Positions 10,115 through 21,673 of a stretch of DNA of 64,000 nucleotides are shown here, piece by piece (position 1 is the first letter of the stretch; each line of letters begins with the position of its first letter). The stretch comes from Zopfochytrium polystomum (taxonomy: Eukaryota; Chytridiomycota; Chytridiomycetes; Chytridiales; Chytridiaceae), in NCBI GenBank assembly GCA_025765615.1, contig JAIVFJ010000044.1, positions 62,001 to 126,000 of the forward strand. The letters are read 5' to 3'. The notes beneath the pieces are model-generated. The model had not been told where the DNA came from. It searched no databases and worked only from the letters and a program-made list of their open reading frames with translations. Made by a program: the position numbers and the translations under genes.

Positions 10115-10530
10115 TGTTAGATTTTGGGGTTTTGCGGTAAGCAGTGCAGGAGCAACACACACTGTGGTGCATCGGAGCACCAACTGTGAGGAGGATTTGG
10201 TGCATTTTCTGTCACTTGGTCTTTGTCACAATTATGTAAAAAGCCAAACAGCACACATTGGACCACTTCCAAAAATCAACACATTTCACAAAATGCGTCA
10301 GACACATTTGTTGTCGCAAATGTCATCAGTTTTCTGCCTTATCCCCTTCCTTGTCACTGCATTTGGCAAATGTGTCTGGCACATTTTGTGAAATGCGTTG
10401 ATTTTTGGAAGTGGTCCAATGTGTGCTGTTTGGCTTTTTACATAATTGTGACAAAGACCAAGTGACAGAAAATGCACCAAATCCTCCTCACAGTTGGTGC
10501 TCCGATGCACCACAGTGTGAGGTGTAAGAT
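10115..10530. repeat. LTR-derived long inverted repeat (hairpin)
   Basis: Arms 10158-10310 and 10367-10519 are each 153 bp and pair with 3 mismatches and no gaps; the loop is 56 nt (10311-10366). The outer ~100 bp of each arm is the internal block of the ~230-bp LTR family (cacaaTTATGTAAAAAGCC version), so the left arm runs on from a TGTTAG start at 10115. The inner ~50 bp (GGACCACTTCCAAAAATC...) is not in the other LTR copies. Any transcript would fold into a long double-stranded stem. Confidence 0.9.
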
Positions 10531-11359
10531 AAACCAGTAAAAACAGTAAAAACAGGAAAAACAGGATAAACTACTAATTGAAAAAATACGCAAAAAGCAT
10601 CAATGAAGAAAGGAGAAAAAACGCTATGATTTTATACCCTTCCATGAGGCCTTTCATCATGGTAGCTTATGCAGCAGCTCTGCGTTAGCTCTGTGCACGT
10701 GGACTTACTACTTCCACCCACTAAAGCACATCATCCAAATCCATTTCCAAAAGTGAGGAGGGCAAGGCTTAGTCACTGTGCATTTTTCTGCATCATTCAC
10801 TCAGTGACTGCCAGCATGTCTCAAACTTTGCTCCTCTCCTATCAAAGGGGAAGGGGGCACTTTGCACCACTGAGCTAAAGGGCCTCTTGCCAGTAGCGCA
10901 GAGCAGCCTGACCCATTCGGCCTGTGACTTAGTCACACCCATGTATATTCATGTTATTATAGCGCACTACGGGACAGTCAGAATCTTAGTAGTTTGGCAT
11001 CTAACGAATAATAACTTGTGAAAATAATAAGAAACGGTGTTCGGCTGTGTTGTGTCCCTTTTGTGTTACATCCCCTTTGTTTATATAATCCTCAGTGCTC
11101 GCAAGTTATTGGTTAAAAAAGCAGGCTATACTCTTTTATATGAGGTCGCAGGCTCAACAGCCTGGCGTCCTCACTTGTGTGAACATGTGTGTGTGTGTGC
11201 GTGTGTGTGTGTGTGTGGCTGTGTGAAGAGCGCGAGAAAACAGCTGTTGTGTGGGCGAAAAGGCAAGGGCCCCCTCCCCTCCTCTCAAAAGCAACGAAAT
11301 TGATTGGTCGCTTGGCTGTACTTTGGCCCCCTTGCCTCTCCCAGCTCCCAGCCGCGAAG
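10531..11359. other. Intergenic; TG repeat near the 3' end
   Basis: No gene. Short A-rich repeats (AAAAACAG) occur at 10537-10570, a TTTTATA motif lies at 10630-10636, and an interrupted TG microsatellite at 11182-11225. The last part is probably promoter and 5' UTR of the gene starting at 11360. Confidence 0.5.
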
Positions 11360-13977
11360 ATGCAGCCGCCGCCGCCGCCGCCGCCGCAACAAGTACAGCA
11401 GCAGCAGCATCAGCAGCAACAGCTGCTCCTCCTACCCCAACTTGCGGGACAATCGGCACCGACAGCGCCAGTACCATCAGCAGCAGAGGTTGCAGTCCCA
11501 GCAGCACCAGCCGCCTCGCCTTCCCACTCGTCCCGACAGCAGGTGCAGCAGCACGCAACGAAAGTCCCCGCCGTTTCCCTCGCAACTTCCGGGACCGAAC
11601 ATCTTCTTCGCCGCACCGCCAGCACGGAGTCACCGTCGTTTTGGTCCTCGTCGGCATCTTTGTCATCATCGTCGTCGTTGCCAAAGTTTTCGGCCTCAAC
11701 CGTCCCAGAAGCATCCCTCCTCGACTCTTCAGCAGTTTCCAGTTCATCCTCGTCAACTTCGTTCACTCCTTCGTCCCAATTTTCAATCGCGCTGCAGCCC
11801 AATACTCGTTCCATCACACCTCTTCTCCACCATTCAGCAAATGCGACCCCCGCAAGGCCCCCGTTTCTTCATGTGCCGCCTTCCTCCCTTGCCTTTGCTT
11901 CGCCGTTGCTGTTGGACCCTGATCGCGTCGCAACAATCTCGGAACCCCAACGCAGTGCAAGTCCTGCCAACACCAGCATGCATTCGGCGGCCGCTTTGGA
12001 GAAGATGGGACAGGACGGTCCACAGAGCTTCGACCCGTCGACAACGAATAACGGCCCGGTCACATCAGGAAAGTCCGTTTCCGGCAATGGCAACGGCCAC
12101 AGCGGTCAAGCAGACGCCGAGACTATCGAAGACGACAACGCTCGGGCTGCACGCACCGAGGCTGTGGCAAAGAGACGAAGGTGGAGGGTGCCTCTGTTTG
12201 TTCTCATCCTGTCCTACGTCGCTGTCTCGACTGTGACGGTCGGCGTGCTGGGTTGGCAAATTACAATGCTGGCGGCGTCCTCGAGCATTCAAGACTTGGC
12301 CTCCCAAATCCAGGCGAGGACATCCAGCCAGATTCTGTCTCTTATTTCTCAAAACGCCAACGTTGTAACACGTGTTGTCTCGTTCCAACGCGAGATGTTT
12401 CGGGTCAGTGGCAAAATCATAGTTTCCCTCGTCTCACCTTTCTTTGACGCTTTGAAATAAAACTGCCTCATTTTCCAGTCGAACGAATGGTCTTTGTCGG
12501 AGGATCGAAGGAACTCGACAATGTCTGCTATGCTTTCGGTACTGAAACGATTCCAAAATTGGGTAAGCCAGCCCTCTCAATATTTCCCGAGCGCCAACCA
12601 AACTTTTGCAGACCTCGGTCGTTCACGCAAATACTTACCCAGAGGGCGCTTTATTTGGCTGGTCGTACGCGATGGTCGAAGGACGTTGGACGCTGGAAAA
12701 GGTGAGACGTGTATCTGTTTTTTTTCGCTTTTTTTCTTCTTTTTCTCACCTTATGCATTGCGTTAGTTTGAGCAGTTCAATCATACGCTCTTGACGTATA
12801 CTTGCGATGACGACGGAAACACAATCGCGATTAAAGACATCCTCACGTCTCAAGACGAGACCTACGATAATCCGGGAACAAACGGCACGCTTCTGTACGG
12901 CGGCAATTCCGTTTTCGGATACAATATGAATTTCTCCGATTTTGATTTCCATCGAATGGGTGGAGTTTACCTCTACCTAGGCGGTAAGAAGTGGACAGCC
13001 TTTCTCCGGACCGCACCATTGATGACTTCTTCCCTTAAGATGTTGCAAAGACAGCCGTTGCAATAGCTTACAACCCCACCTTAGGCGAGGAGACGATAGT
13101 TGGTAGCGATTGGGAAATGGATACAGTTCGCCAACAAGTACTAAAGCAATTTGCGCAGCAACCAGACCTCGCGTTTGTTGCAGCGATGGAAGCGCTTACT
13201 GGCAGAATAGTTGCTTCCTCGACAGGCGCTGAGTTTTCCAACAAAACGAGAACGTCACTGTCATCTTCGTCAAATTTTACCACACCAACGTTCGATTCCC
13301 TTGACGAGCCTTTCTTTGAAGACCTTACAAATAAGCTGCTGAGCCTTTTCCCCGAGGCAAAGGGAAGCACTTACCTCGCCGACACATTATTTGACAAACT
13401 AATGAGTACATATGGTACCAATGGAACGCTGTCGTACTCAACGAATGTTGGGGGTCGGAGCTACCTCGCTCGAGTCGATTTGACAGAAGTGCTTTGGGAC
13501 GAGCCGTGGGTTGTCGTTCAGTACCTCGATGTCGACAGAGTATTGGCGACTGTAAATCGTGCATCAACGACCGCCGAAATTTTGATTCTATCAGTTGTTG
13601 CGGTTGCAGTATTGCTGGGGACAGTGTTCGCTGTCCTTGTCGCACGGCAAATCCAAATGGTCGCAAAGAGCATTTCCAAACTGCGAGACGTTGGATTTAC
13701 GGAGGCTTTGGTCAAGGAAGTGGATGACCTTTTGCGAGAAGAGACCACGAAATCCAGCAAGCCAACTGTGCGAGGGTCCAGCCTTGACGGCATTTGGCGT
13801 CGTCAGAAGCCAACGACGGTTGAGCGTTCCTCCGCGCGGGAAAACGTCATGGCGCCGATTCGGAATACAGTGGTACTCGAGCTTGGCGAGCTTCAAGGGG
13901 AGTTTTACGCTATGACGCGGCGTTTTGTGGATCATGCACGAACGAGTCGGTACTTGATGCGCAGCCCAGCGCCGTAA
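11360..13977 (+). CDS. Two-TM membrane receptor, probable Cache-type sensor
   Basis: Predicted exons 11360-12403, 12479-12562, 12612-12701, 12767-12983 and 13040-13977 give about 790 residues. The first ~270 residues are Q/P/S-rich and disordered. TM1 is at about 275-297 (VPLFVLILSYVAVSTVTVGV), followed by ~360 extracellular residues, TM2 at about 657-680, and a ~110-residue cytosolic tail with a HAMP-like ELGELQGEFYAM segment. The TM-sensor-TM layout and the YPEGALFGWSYAM motif resemble double-Cache sensors placed before cyclases or kinases, but the gene stops with no such output domain. I chose the Met at 11360 because upstream in-frame codons are microsatellite (Cys-Val repeats). The first donor (GTCAGT) is weak. 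The fold call is moderate, the gene call strong. Confidence 0.7.
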
Positions 13978-14392
13978 CACCCAAAGTTGCCGTCTTCATT
14001 GTCCACAACTGAATACCCGTGTTCGTCAACCGTTACGGAAAGTGTTATAATGATCATGATTATAATCGACGTGGTCATGTTTTATCTGTCGTTTCTGCAC
14101 TGGACGTTCTGCCCTTTTTCCTTCACGCGTTTCATGAGTAAATATCTGTAGTGTCACACATGGCTATCTCTCCTTGTCTTTTCATTTCTTCTTCTTTTTT
14201 TTTTTTTTGGTTTGTGGTTTCACACGCCCGAGCGTCGTGTAGGATTTGCGGTGTATCTGTATCCAACCAACACGATGGATGGAAGAGGTGTGTGCCGCCG
14301 ATGCTCATTACTCCAACTGAAATGCCCAAAAGTAGCCCACTGGTCGCTGAGGTGATCACTCTATCAATCATTCTTGTTTTTGCGTACACACA

Positions 14393-14431
<39 letters not shown>

Positions 14432-15477
14432 CCTCTCTCTCTCTCTCCCTCTCTCTCTTTCTCTCTCTGTGGGCCTCTCTCTCGTACACCCCCACGTGTC
14501 TGCTCACGATTCCCCAGCTGTAAAGGGAAAGAAACAACAGAATACAAATTGATGTGGATAAAAATATATATCCACCTCTTCCCAGAGGGCACCCACCCGC
14601 GTCGGCACCAAGGGGAACCGACAGCCAGGTGCGCCACCCAGTGCCCACCGCAAGGCACGAGCCCTGGGGATGTTGGACAGACTGCTTGTACCAAGAACGT
14701 CGACCTTCCAAATGCAGTTGTTTCCCCATGCAAAGACAATGCCTTGAGTCTAGCAACGTCATACTATGCCCAAAGCGATTGTACAATTGCCAATGCAAGG
14801 TAGTGTGAAGAGATTCCAAATTGCTTATCGCTGGTATTTTACACTCCGTGAGTGCTGCTACACGCTCTATGACGCTGCTACAGCTAAAAACGACCATTAA
14901 TGTTGAGATTTGACCCACGGGGTACACTACGCCTGTTACTGATGATCCCTTTGAGTACTCCATCCAATCACATTGGATGGGGTGTTTGAAGGGCTCAGTA
15001 GATTCAACACTTGAATGGGGTGCTTGGAAGGGCTAATCTGTTTTCAATAAAAAGAGATAAGCAAAGGTAGCTGTTGTTCTAGCTTTGTTCATCCTACCGG
15101 TAGGAACAATGCAATTAGAACATGCACAAAAACGCTCAAACTACGCACTCTGCACATGTAACACAGCACAGCAAGCATGCAGAAGCAGTGTACCACTGCC
15201 CAATGCTCCGGAATTCCGCTCTCTGCATCGGAATTCCAGCTTTCCTGCTGTGCTGTGCAATCTGAGCAATGCAACAGGCATTTAGGAATCAGGGATTGCA
15301 CCAATCACTGCATTTCTAAAAGTGAGATAAAAACTGAGCCCACCAGAGATTGCACCAATCATTGGATTTCTAAAAACAAGGAAAAAAGCGACTTGTTTCC
15401 CAAACAAGCATCCTGATTTGGAAACAACCAAACCAATTTACAAGCAACTGTTTCTCAAACAAGCTGTAAATTGGTTC
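13978..15477. other. Intergenic with CA and CT microsatellites
   Basis: No gene. A CA repeat at about 14386-14428 runs into CT repeats at 14431-14470. A perfect palindrome CCTACCGGTAGG lies at 15093-15104. Two direct repeats of about 24 bp (ATTGCACCAATCA...ATTTCTAAAA) lie near 15295 and 15347. The segment near 14848-14892 is shared with 6237-6285. Confidence 0.5.
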
Positions 15478-15625
15478 TTGGTGGTACTCAGCCCAGACAA
15501 AGTACTCAGCCCTGGGTGGTGCACAGCCCAGGCTGGTACTCAGCCCTGGTTGGTACTCAGCCCTGGGTGGTACTCAGCCCTGAATGGGTACTTAGCCCAG
15601 GCTGGGGTTGGTGCTCAGCCTTTTT
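15478..15625. repeat. Minisatellite, GGTACTCAGCCCTG-type units
   Basis: Around eight units of about 14-20 bp built on TGGTACTCAGCCC with changes (GTGCACAGCCC, GTACTTAGCCC, GTGCTCAGCC). It lies some 150 bp upstream of the copia gag frame, so it may be part of that element's LTR or leader. Spacing is irregular, unlike CRISPR. Confidence 0.7.
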
Positions 15626-15775
15626 TATCTCATTTCTGTGGCCTGCTCAGTGCAGCCAGCCCACTGCTCCCTCTGTTTTCTGATGGCTCCAACCTGCAGG
15701 AGAATAAAAGCAGAAACCTCTCACAGAGGTCAAACGAGGAGTCCAACCCCCTCCTTACTGCTTTGAAAGAATCCA

Positions 15776-17043
15776 GTGCAAAATAAGCCAATTTCTCTTC
15801 CTCCATTTGCTTCTTACGGCTACCAGGCTTGGAAACTGCATGTGGAAGAAGTCATCAAGCCAGTCATGGCATACAATCTTGTTGCCAGCTTCCTCAAGCC
15901 TGATTACTTCGGTACGTTCAACGAGCACTGCATCAAGGTCGGCATCGGCGCTGCTCCTCCCAGTATTGGTTCTCCCCCTGAATCCTCTGCAACAGCGGAG
16001 GCCAAGGCAGCGTACAGTGAGATGTACCGTCCGCACCACGCTGCCCTTGACAAGTACCACACTGGTATACGCCAAGAACACAAGACCTATAGGGAGCTTG
16101 AGGCCCAACACGACAAGGCGGTTGCTACCCTCAACTCCTGCTCGTGCATTGAGGATGTACGCTCCATGAATGCAGCAAACATCACCAACTGCGCTGACCG
16201 GTACAAGTGGCTCAATGACAAGTACGCCCTGCAGGACCACACTGGTTCACAGCAGGACAAGTGGCTTGCGACTTACAGTCGTTTGGCAAAACCCAGAGAC
16301 TCTGGTCCGGCAGTCCAGGAGTGGTACACCACTCTAACCACACTAGTCACGGATTGGCCGAAGCATTTCAAATGTACTGCCAGCAGTTGCAGGGGTGTGA
16401 CAAACATCCTGCGTTCTGCCATCATCCACAAAGCAAGGGAAACACTGCCTGGACATGAAATCTTCTCTGGTGTTTGTCAAAATCTTCTCAAGGGGCTGTC
16501 AGGCTACGCCAACACCAGCGATCTCGTCAAGGAGTTGACAAACTGCCACACGCTGTAGCAGCAAAGCAAAGAGAAGAACAGCAGACACTCTGCTCACCAT
16601 GGCACTTCTGAGATGGAAACAGCTGCTTCAGCAAAGACCTCAGTGGCAACCAAGAAGCGCAAGATCGGTGAGGCACTCAACGGCAAGCCTACTTGTGACC
16701 TTCATGGAATCTGGGTCTTGCACTCTCGCGAGGAATGCCTCAAGTTCCCTCACGGGAAGTCAGAGCCAGCTCGCCCTGCAAAGTAGGCCAAGGGCAAGCA
16801 GCCTGCACACGCCAGCTGATTCCAAGAAAGCTACTGACACTGCCAAGATTGCACGTGAGGTGGCCGCTAAAGAACACCACCAAGTCTCTTGCACAGCCTC
16901 TGAGGACTCTCCTCCCCACAAATGCTACAGGATGGATACTCCACCACCACCTCCTGAAGCAGAAGACGTCGAAATGTTGGAGTTCAGTACTGAGGGTTCT
17001 GCGCGCCTTGCAGACACTTCAGCTCTAACTTCCTTTCAGTAGA
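15776..17043 (+). pseudogene. Copia Gag, disrupted
   Basis: Frame 15776-16558 encodes about 260 residues of copia Gag (Y-G-Y-QAWKLHVEEVIKPV near the N-terminus). After a stop at 16556 the frame continues at 16599-17043. Around 16700-16750 lies CDLHGIWVLHSREEC, the C-x2-H-G-x5-H-x4-C type zinc motif used by copia Gags instead of a plain CCHC knuckle. At least one stop and one frame change separate the two parts. Confidence 0.7.
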
Positions 17044-17053
17044 AAGGGCACTT

Positions 17054-19930
17054 GTGGCACGGGAGTTTGAAATTGGAACATGCCAGGCCGTTGAGGTGGA
17101 GGAGGAATTTGAAGTGGAACTCACAGTTACACTTTTTGACGGCAGAATGGATCCAGACTGGATCACTGACAACATTGTCTCAAACGTTGGCTACAAAGTG
17201 ATGTACGAATCTGGACGTTTCCTCTACTGCAACGTCACCTACCGCCGCATCTACGAGACTGCGCTGATGGCAAGACTTGCTGGCAGCAACCCACACCAGG
17301 TCATCCTTGACTCTGGGGCTTTCCAGGACAATGCCACCTTGTGAAGGGCACTTCACAAACTTGCGGCCCACCTCCCAGCAGATCAAAACAGCTGATGGCT
17401 TTGCAACTGCCACTGGAGTGGGCGACTTTACCCTGTTCCTTAATGGAAGAGCTCTCGTCATGAGGAACTCGCTCTATGTGCCAGAGTTCTCTGACACTCT
17501 ACTCTCAGTTCGGCAAATCGTGCGGCAGACAGGTCACAACGTGACTTTCACAGCAGACACAGCCCTATTGCATCCTCGGGTACATGGTTCAGACTTTACC
17601 ATTGCTCATAGGGACACAGGGAATGTCTATGTTGTGGACCCTTCTCTTCTGACGGGACATACTGGTCTTGACAGGGCAGAACTTGGAAGGGACGCGCCGA
17701 CTCCTTCGGGGGACGCCCCAGGTGAGTTGCAACAGCAAACTGCTCCTTTGCAAATTGCAACCCCAACTTTAAGTCAAACTGACCCAGACCCTTTACCAAA
17801 CCCTCAGAACATTGAAGCAGTCCGAGCTCTTCACAAGAAATTTGGTCACCTGTCTTTATCTTCTTTGAAGCGTACTTGGTCAAATCTGAATAAAGTTGGT
17901 CATTCATTTTTCCTCATTCATGACATTCCCTGCGTGACATGTGATGTTGGGAAATTGAAAGCTTCGCCCATCCACTCCACTTCCAGACCAAACACCACAC
18001 TGCTTGGTCGTTTACACACTGATGCTGTCCCACTGCCCGCACGTGGACACCATGGTGAAAAACATTGGCAACTGGTTGTGGAAGAGTCAACCCGCTGGCT
18101 TGACATTGAGTTCCTCAACTCTTTGTCTGACGCGCCCACAAGATTCCAGTCTACGATCGAAAGGTTTGAACAACAACATGGCAAACATATCACATCTGTG
18201 CGCTGTGACAGGGGGGAAATCTTCAAAGATGGAGAATTCAAAACTTGGGCCAATACTCGGCATCCTCCTATTGTTTTAGAACCTAGTCCTGCATTCACCA
18301 AGGAATTCAATGGGCTGGTAGAACGTCAGGTCAACACTCTCAAAGACATGGCTGGCACACTGCATGCTCTTAGAGTCACGATTGCCCCACTCGTTCTTTG
18401 TGTATGCAGTCCGCTACGCAGCATACATCAAGAACAGGGTTTACCACTCTTACACTAAGAAAACACCTTACGAAGCTTGGTACGGTGAAAAGCCAAATGT
18501 TGATCACATCCGCACCTTTGGCTGTTTGGTTATCCACCGTATCCCAAAGGAAAAGCGAATGCTTAAACATCCTGACAAAGGGGCGCCAGGCATATTCTTA
18601 GGGTATAAAGGAAACACTCTTCCAGTAGTCTACAACTTGAAAACCCAGAGAATATCGGAACACTTCCATGTCTCCTTTCACGAAAATGTTTTTCCTGGCA
18701 TTGTGCGGAACTGGAGACAGTTCCTTCATGACTCCTGCTTGAAGGAATGGGGACCAGTCCAGCCCACAGCTCAGGATTTCCAATCCCTTTTCTCCTCGTT
18801 GCATACAACCCGCTATGTCCACTGATCCAGATGTGGCACATCCTGACGGCCTGTTTGACTCACAAGAAGACGATGTACCACCTGCAGAATCACAGGGGGG
18901 AGATCTACAGCCGGGTTTTCCCATATGACGCTTCTGATTCTGAACCAGAGTCAATACCTGATGAACAGGAAATCCCTCCAAGGGAGCGCTCAACTTCCCC
19001 TGACATTCTAGCTTTGCCAGAGTCAACAGGGGAGGCAACAACAAATCCCCCAATTATACCACAAGAGCCATTAGGTTTATGTGACTACCTGGCATTGAAG
19101 GCAAACCTTTGTAAACTACAAACAAAACCATCAATTGCCAAAAGTCCTTCCACTTACAGTTGGAAAACACTCCGCGCTTTAACTGCAAGAAATCGTAAAC
19201 TACGAATAGCACGGGGACAATTTCGTGAACTCTACCAAACGCTCAAAGCGTACACTGTGCTTGAGCCGGAGGAAGTCACAGCATATTCAACAGAAAGGAT
19301 CCACCAGCAGGACTTACCACCACTCCCTGCTTCACATAAAGAGGCCGTGCGTTCTCCTTTTGCAAAGTATTGGAAGGCACCTCAACTCTCAGAGATCAAT
19401 TCGATTACATCAAAGCACGTCTGGGACTTAGTGGCTCGTCCTAAAGGATGTAAGATACTCAAGCCCAAATGGATTTTTGCCTTCAAGTTTGACAGTGAAG
19501 GGTACCTTGAACGCTTCAAGGCCCACCTGGTTGGTCAGGGTTACACTCAGATCTTTGGTCAGGACTACAATGAGACCTTCTCCCCTGTTGTCTGCGGCTC
19601 CTCCAGAAGGACAATCCTTGCTATCTCATTGCTGTTTGACCTCATACTTTGTCAAAACTGCATACTTGAACCCCAACTGGACATTGAAAACTTCATGGAA
19701 CAACCAGAAGGCTTTGAGATATGTGGTGCAGATGGGATACTTCTTGTCTGTTTACTCAGGAAGAGTTTGTACAGACGGCACCAGCCTGGTTGAGAGTGGT
19801 ACAAAACAATCTGCGACTTCCTCGTAGAAATTGAATTTACACAATTGAAGACTGACCACTGTGTCTTTGTGGAAAGTCACCCTGATGGAAAGGTCAAGAC
19901 CATCATCACTCTATATCCAAGGCTTCTTCC
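17054..19930 (+). pseudogene. Copia Pol: protease, integrase, start of RT
   Basis: Protease active site QVILDSGAFQ lies at about 17300-17330, split by a frame change near 17330. Integrase follows: zinc motif H..H..CVTCDVGK near 17840-17950, then core residues in LHTDAV, VRCDRGE and NGLVERQ (about 18015-18330). The frame shifts at about 18390 and resumes in 18364-18825 (TPYEAWYGEKPNVDHIRTFG). A Pro/Ser/Glu-rich linker leads to RT (KPKWIFAFKFDSEGYLERFK at about 19463) with FMEQPEGFE at about 19695. Several stops and shifts make it non-functional. Confidence 0.85.
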
Positions 19931-21673
19931 AGATGGATTGACCACCACCTCAGTCGCATAAAACTGTTGCAGGCATTATCTGGCTTCAGCGCAATAGAAC
20001 TTCCCTCATGTCAACAAGGACGACCAACTTGTCACCCATCGCCAACTGAGCCCCTTGATGTTCACTGAGCCAGCTCTCGCCTTTCACAATTTTGACATGG
20101 GCAGTAGCCTAATCTGACTTATCTCTACACTCTACTTATTTGCGGCTGTTCCCCTCTCTTGCTCTGACCTCCCTCCTCAGACTTACTTATCTATTTTCTT
20201 GTTTCTGTGTTTGTCCCCTTCTCCTTTGATCATTGTGGCTTTATGTGCAGTGGAGATGCCTTGATGACCCTGTAAGTCTAGTGCATGGGGTCTGCTGAGG
20301 TGATGTCTGGACATAGTCTATTATGGTTCATGATGTCAGCAGCTGAAGAGCATTGCCAGATGTGCTTTGTGGTTTCCAAGGCGTGGTGGCATCAACAACA
20401 GAGGCCATTGGGGTAGACTTGAGGGTGTCATTGGTGTAGAACTTTTGGGTTGGCAAAGTGTTGCTGAGGATTTGGACGCACCTAGGAGGGAGTCAAACCC
20501 TGGGGCCCCCAACTGGGGCTCAACTCTTACACTAGGCACGGTGAAACCTCTTAAGCATACTTAGCACACCAACAGCCACTCTCATCAGTTGCACTGGTCA
20601 GTATAGTCCACTTTCATGGGCATCACTCAACTTAACCACAACAGCCCAAGCTAGCACACCAGAGTTGCCTCCCTGAGTAGAATGCTGGCCCTTCCCGTTA
20701 TTTGAGCGGTCTCACCAAAGCCAGCCACTGCGCCATAACTAACTGAGCTGAGGAGGTCCCTTGGAGGAGCGGCTGGGGTGTCCTTATCAGATGGTTTTTA
20801 GACCCTTTCCCCTTTTTGCTTTGGTCCCCAAAAGACGCAACTTCATCAGCTTCATCTTTCTCTGTCACCTAGAGCGTACAGTTCAGATCTGTTGGAATCA
20901 CCCACCCAGCGATACAGTGAATTGCTTGCATAGCGTGATGCAGTGCAACATTTGCCAACAGACTCAACAGACTACCCCAAACCAGTCCATACATCGCAGT
21001 AAGAATGGAGAGAGATGAAACAGGGCATCCATTCGTGATCAGTGACATGATTCACTGGATCAAAATAGCCTCCTGCACTGGATGGGCAGCACTTGCACAG
21101 CAGGTGATCACCATCACATGTCTTTTTTGGTTCTGATCATCCACCACACCCTTCTGCCCACAGGGTAATTGCTTCCTCTTTGCATTCCCGTTGATCGTTG
21201 ATGACAACAACAAACTGCATCAGAGCAGCGACCTTCATCCACGCAGTCACACGTGAACGAGGTGTCCCCATTTCGGCGGCCGCGTTGTTGCGTCCTGTCA
21301 AGGATGGACCAGCTGTGCAGTGCGCAATTACTTTTCGTTTTGGTTTATTTACTGGTTGGTCGTTCTCCCTCGTCACTCACTTGTGTTTTGATCCCTTGTT
21401 GTTTTTACAAACAACAACCAAAATGAAAACACAAAAAAAACAAGAAAGAAACATTGGATCTCCAGCAACGACAGCGGCGACGAAGACGACGTGAACCAGG
21501 AGGAGGCCGACGGACGCAGAGGAAGCGGGTGCGAGGTCGAGGTTCAGGACGAGGACGGCGAGCTTTGTAGGAGGAGGAGAAGGAGGAGGAGAGGGCGCTC
21601 AGACTGCCCTCCACGTCTCCAACCTGGCAACCAGACCGACGCATCCAACCCAACGACAAACGAATCTGTGATA
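19931..21673. other. Intergenic; one repeat shared with 46.5 kb
   Basis: No gene recognised. At 20245-20335 a GTGCAGTGGAGATGCC-led segment is about 75% identical to 46539-46635. Minus strand at about 20480-20500 reads GGGTTTGACTCCC, near a tRNA B-box. The region from 21400 is A-rich then GA-rich and is probably the 5' UTR of the gene at 21674. Confidence 0.4.

Larger units (their letters stand above)
15776..19930 (+). mobile_element. Ty1/copia element, family 2, gag to mid-RT
   Basis: The most complete copia of its family in the window: gag, zinc-binding motif, protease, integrase, linker and the first half of RT, all plus strand. No LTR pair was found; past about 19930 nothing retroelement-like is readable, so the 3' half of RT, RNase H and the 3' LTR are lost. 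Its 17580-19462 part is duplicated in inverted orientation at 6661-8549. Confidence 0.8.

Noticed and set aside
11189..11359. In-frame upstream extension of the sensor gene (Cys-Val repeats)
   Set aside because: Encoded by a TG microsatellite; Met at 11360 is the first plausible start.
15478..15625. CRISPR-like array
   Set aside because: Units and spacers are irregular and spacers are not unique sequences of fixed length; eukaryotic context.
20715..20745. tRNA A-box-like TGGCGCAGTGG on the minus strand
   Set aside because: The nearest B-box-like sequence is too close and mismatched, and no cloverleaf can be formed.
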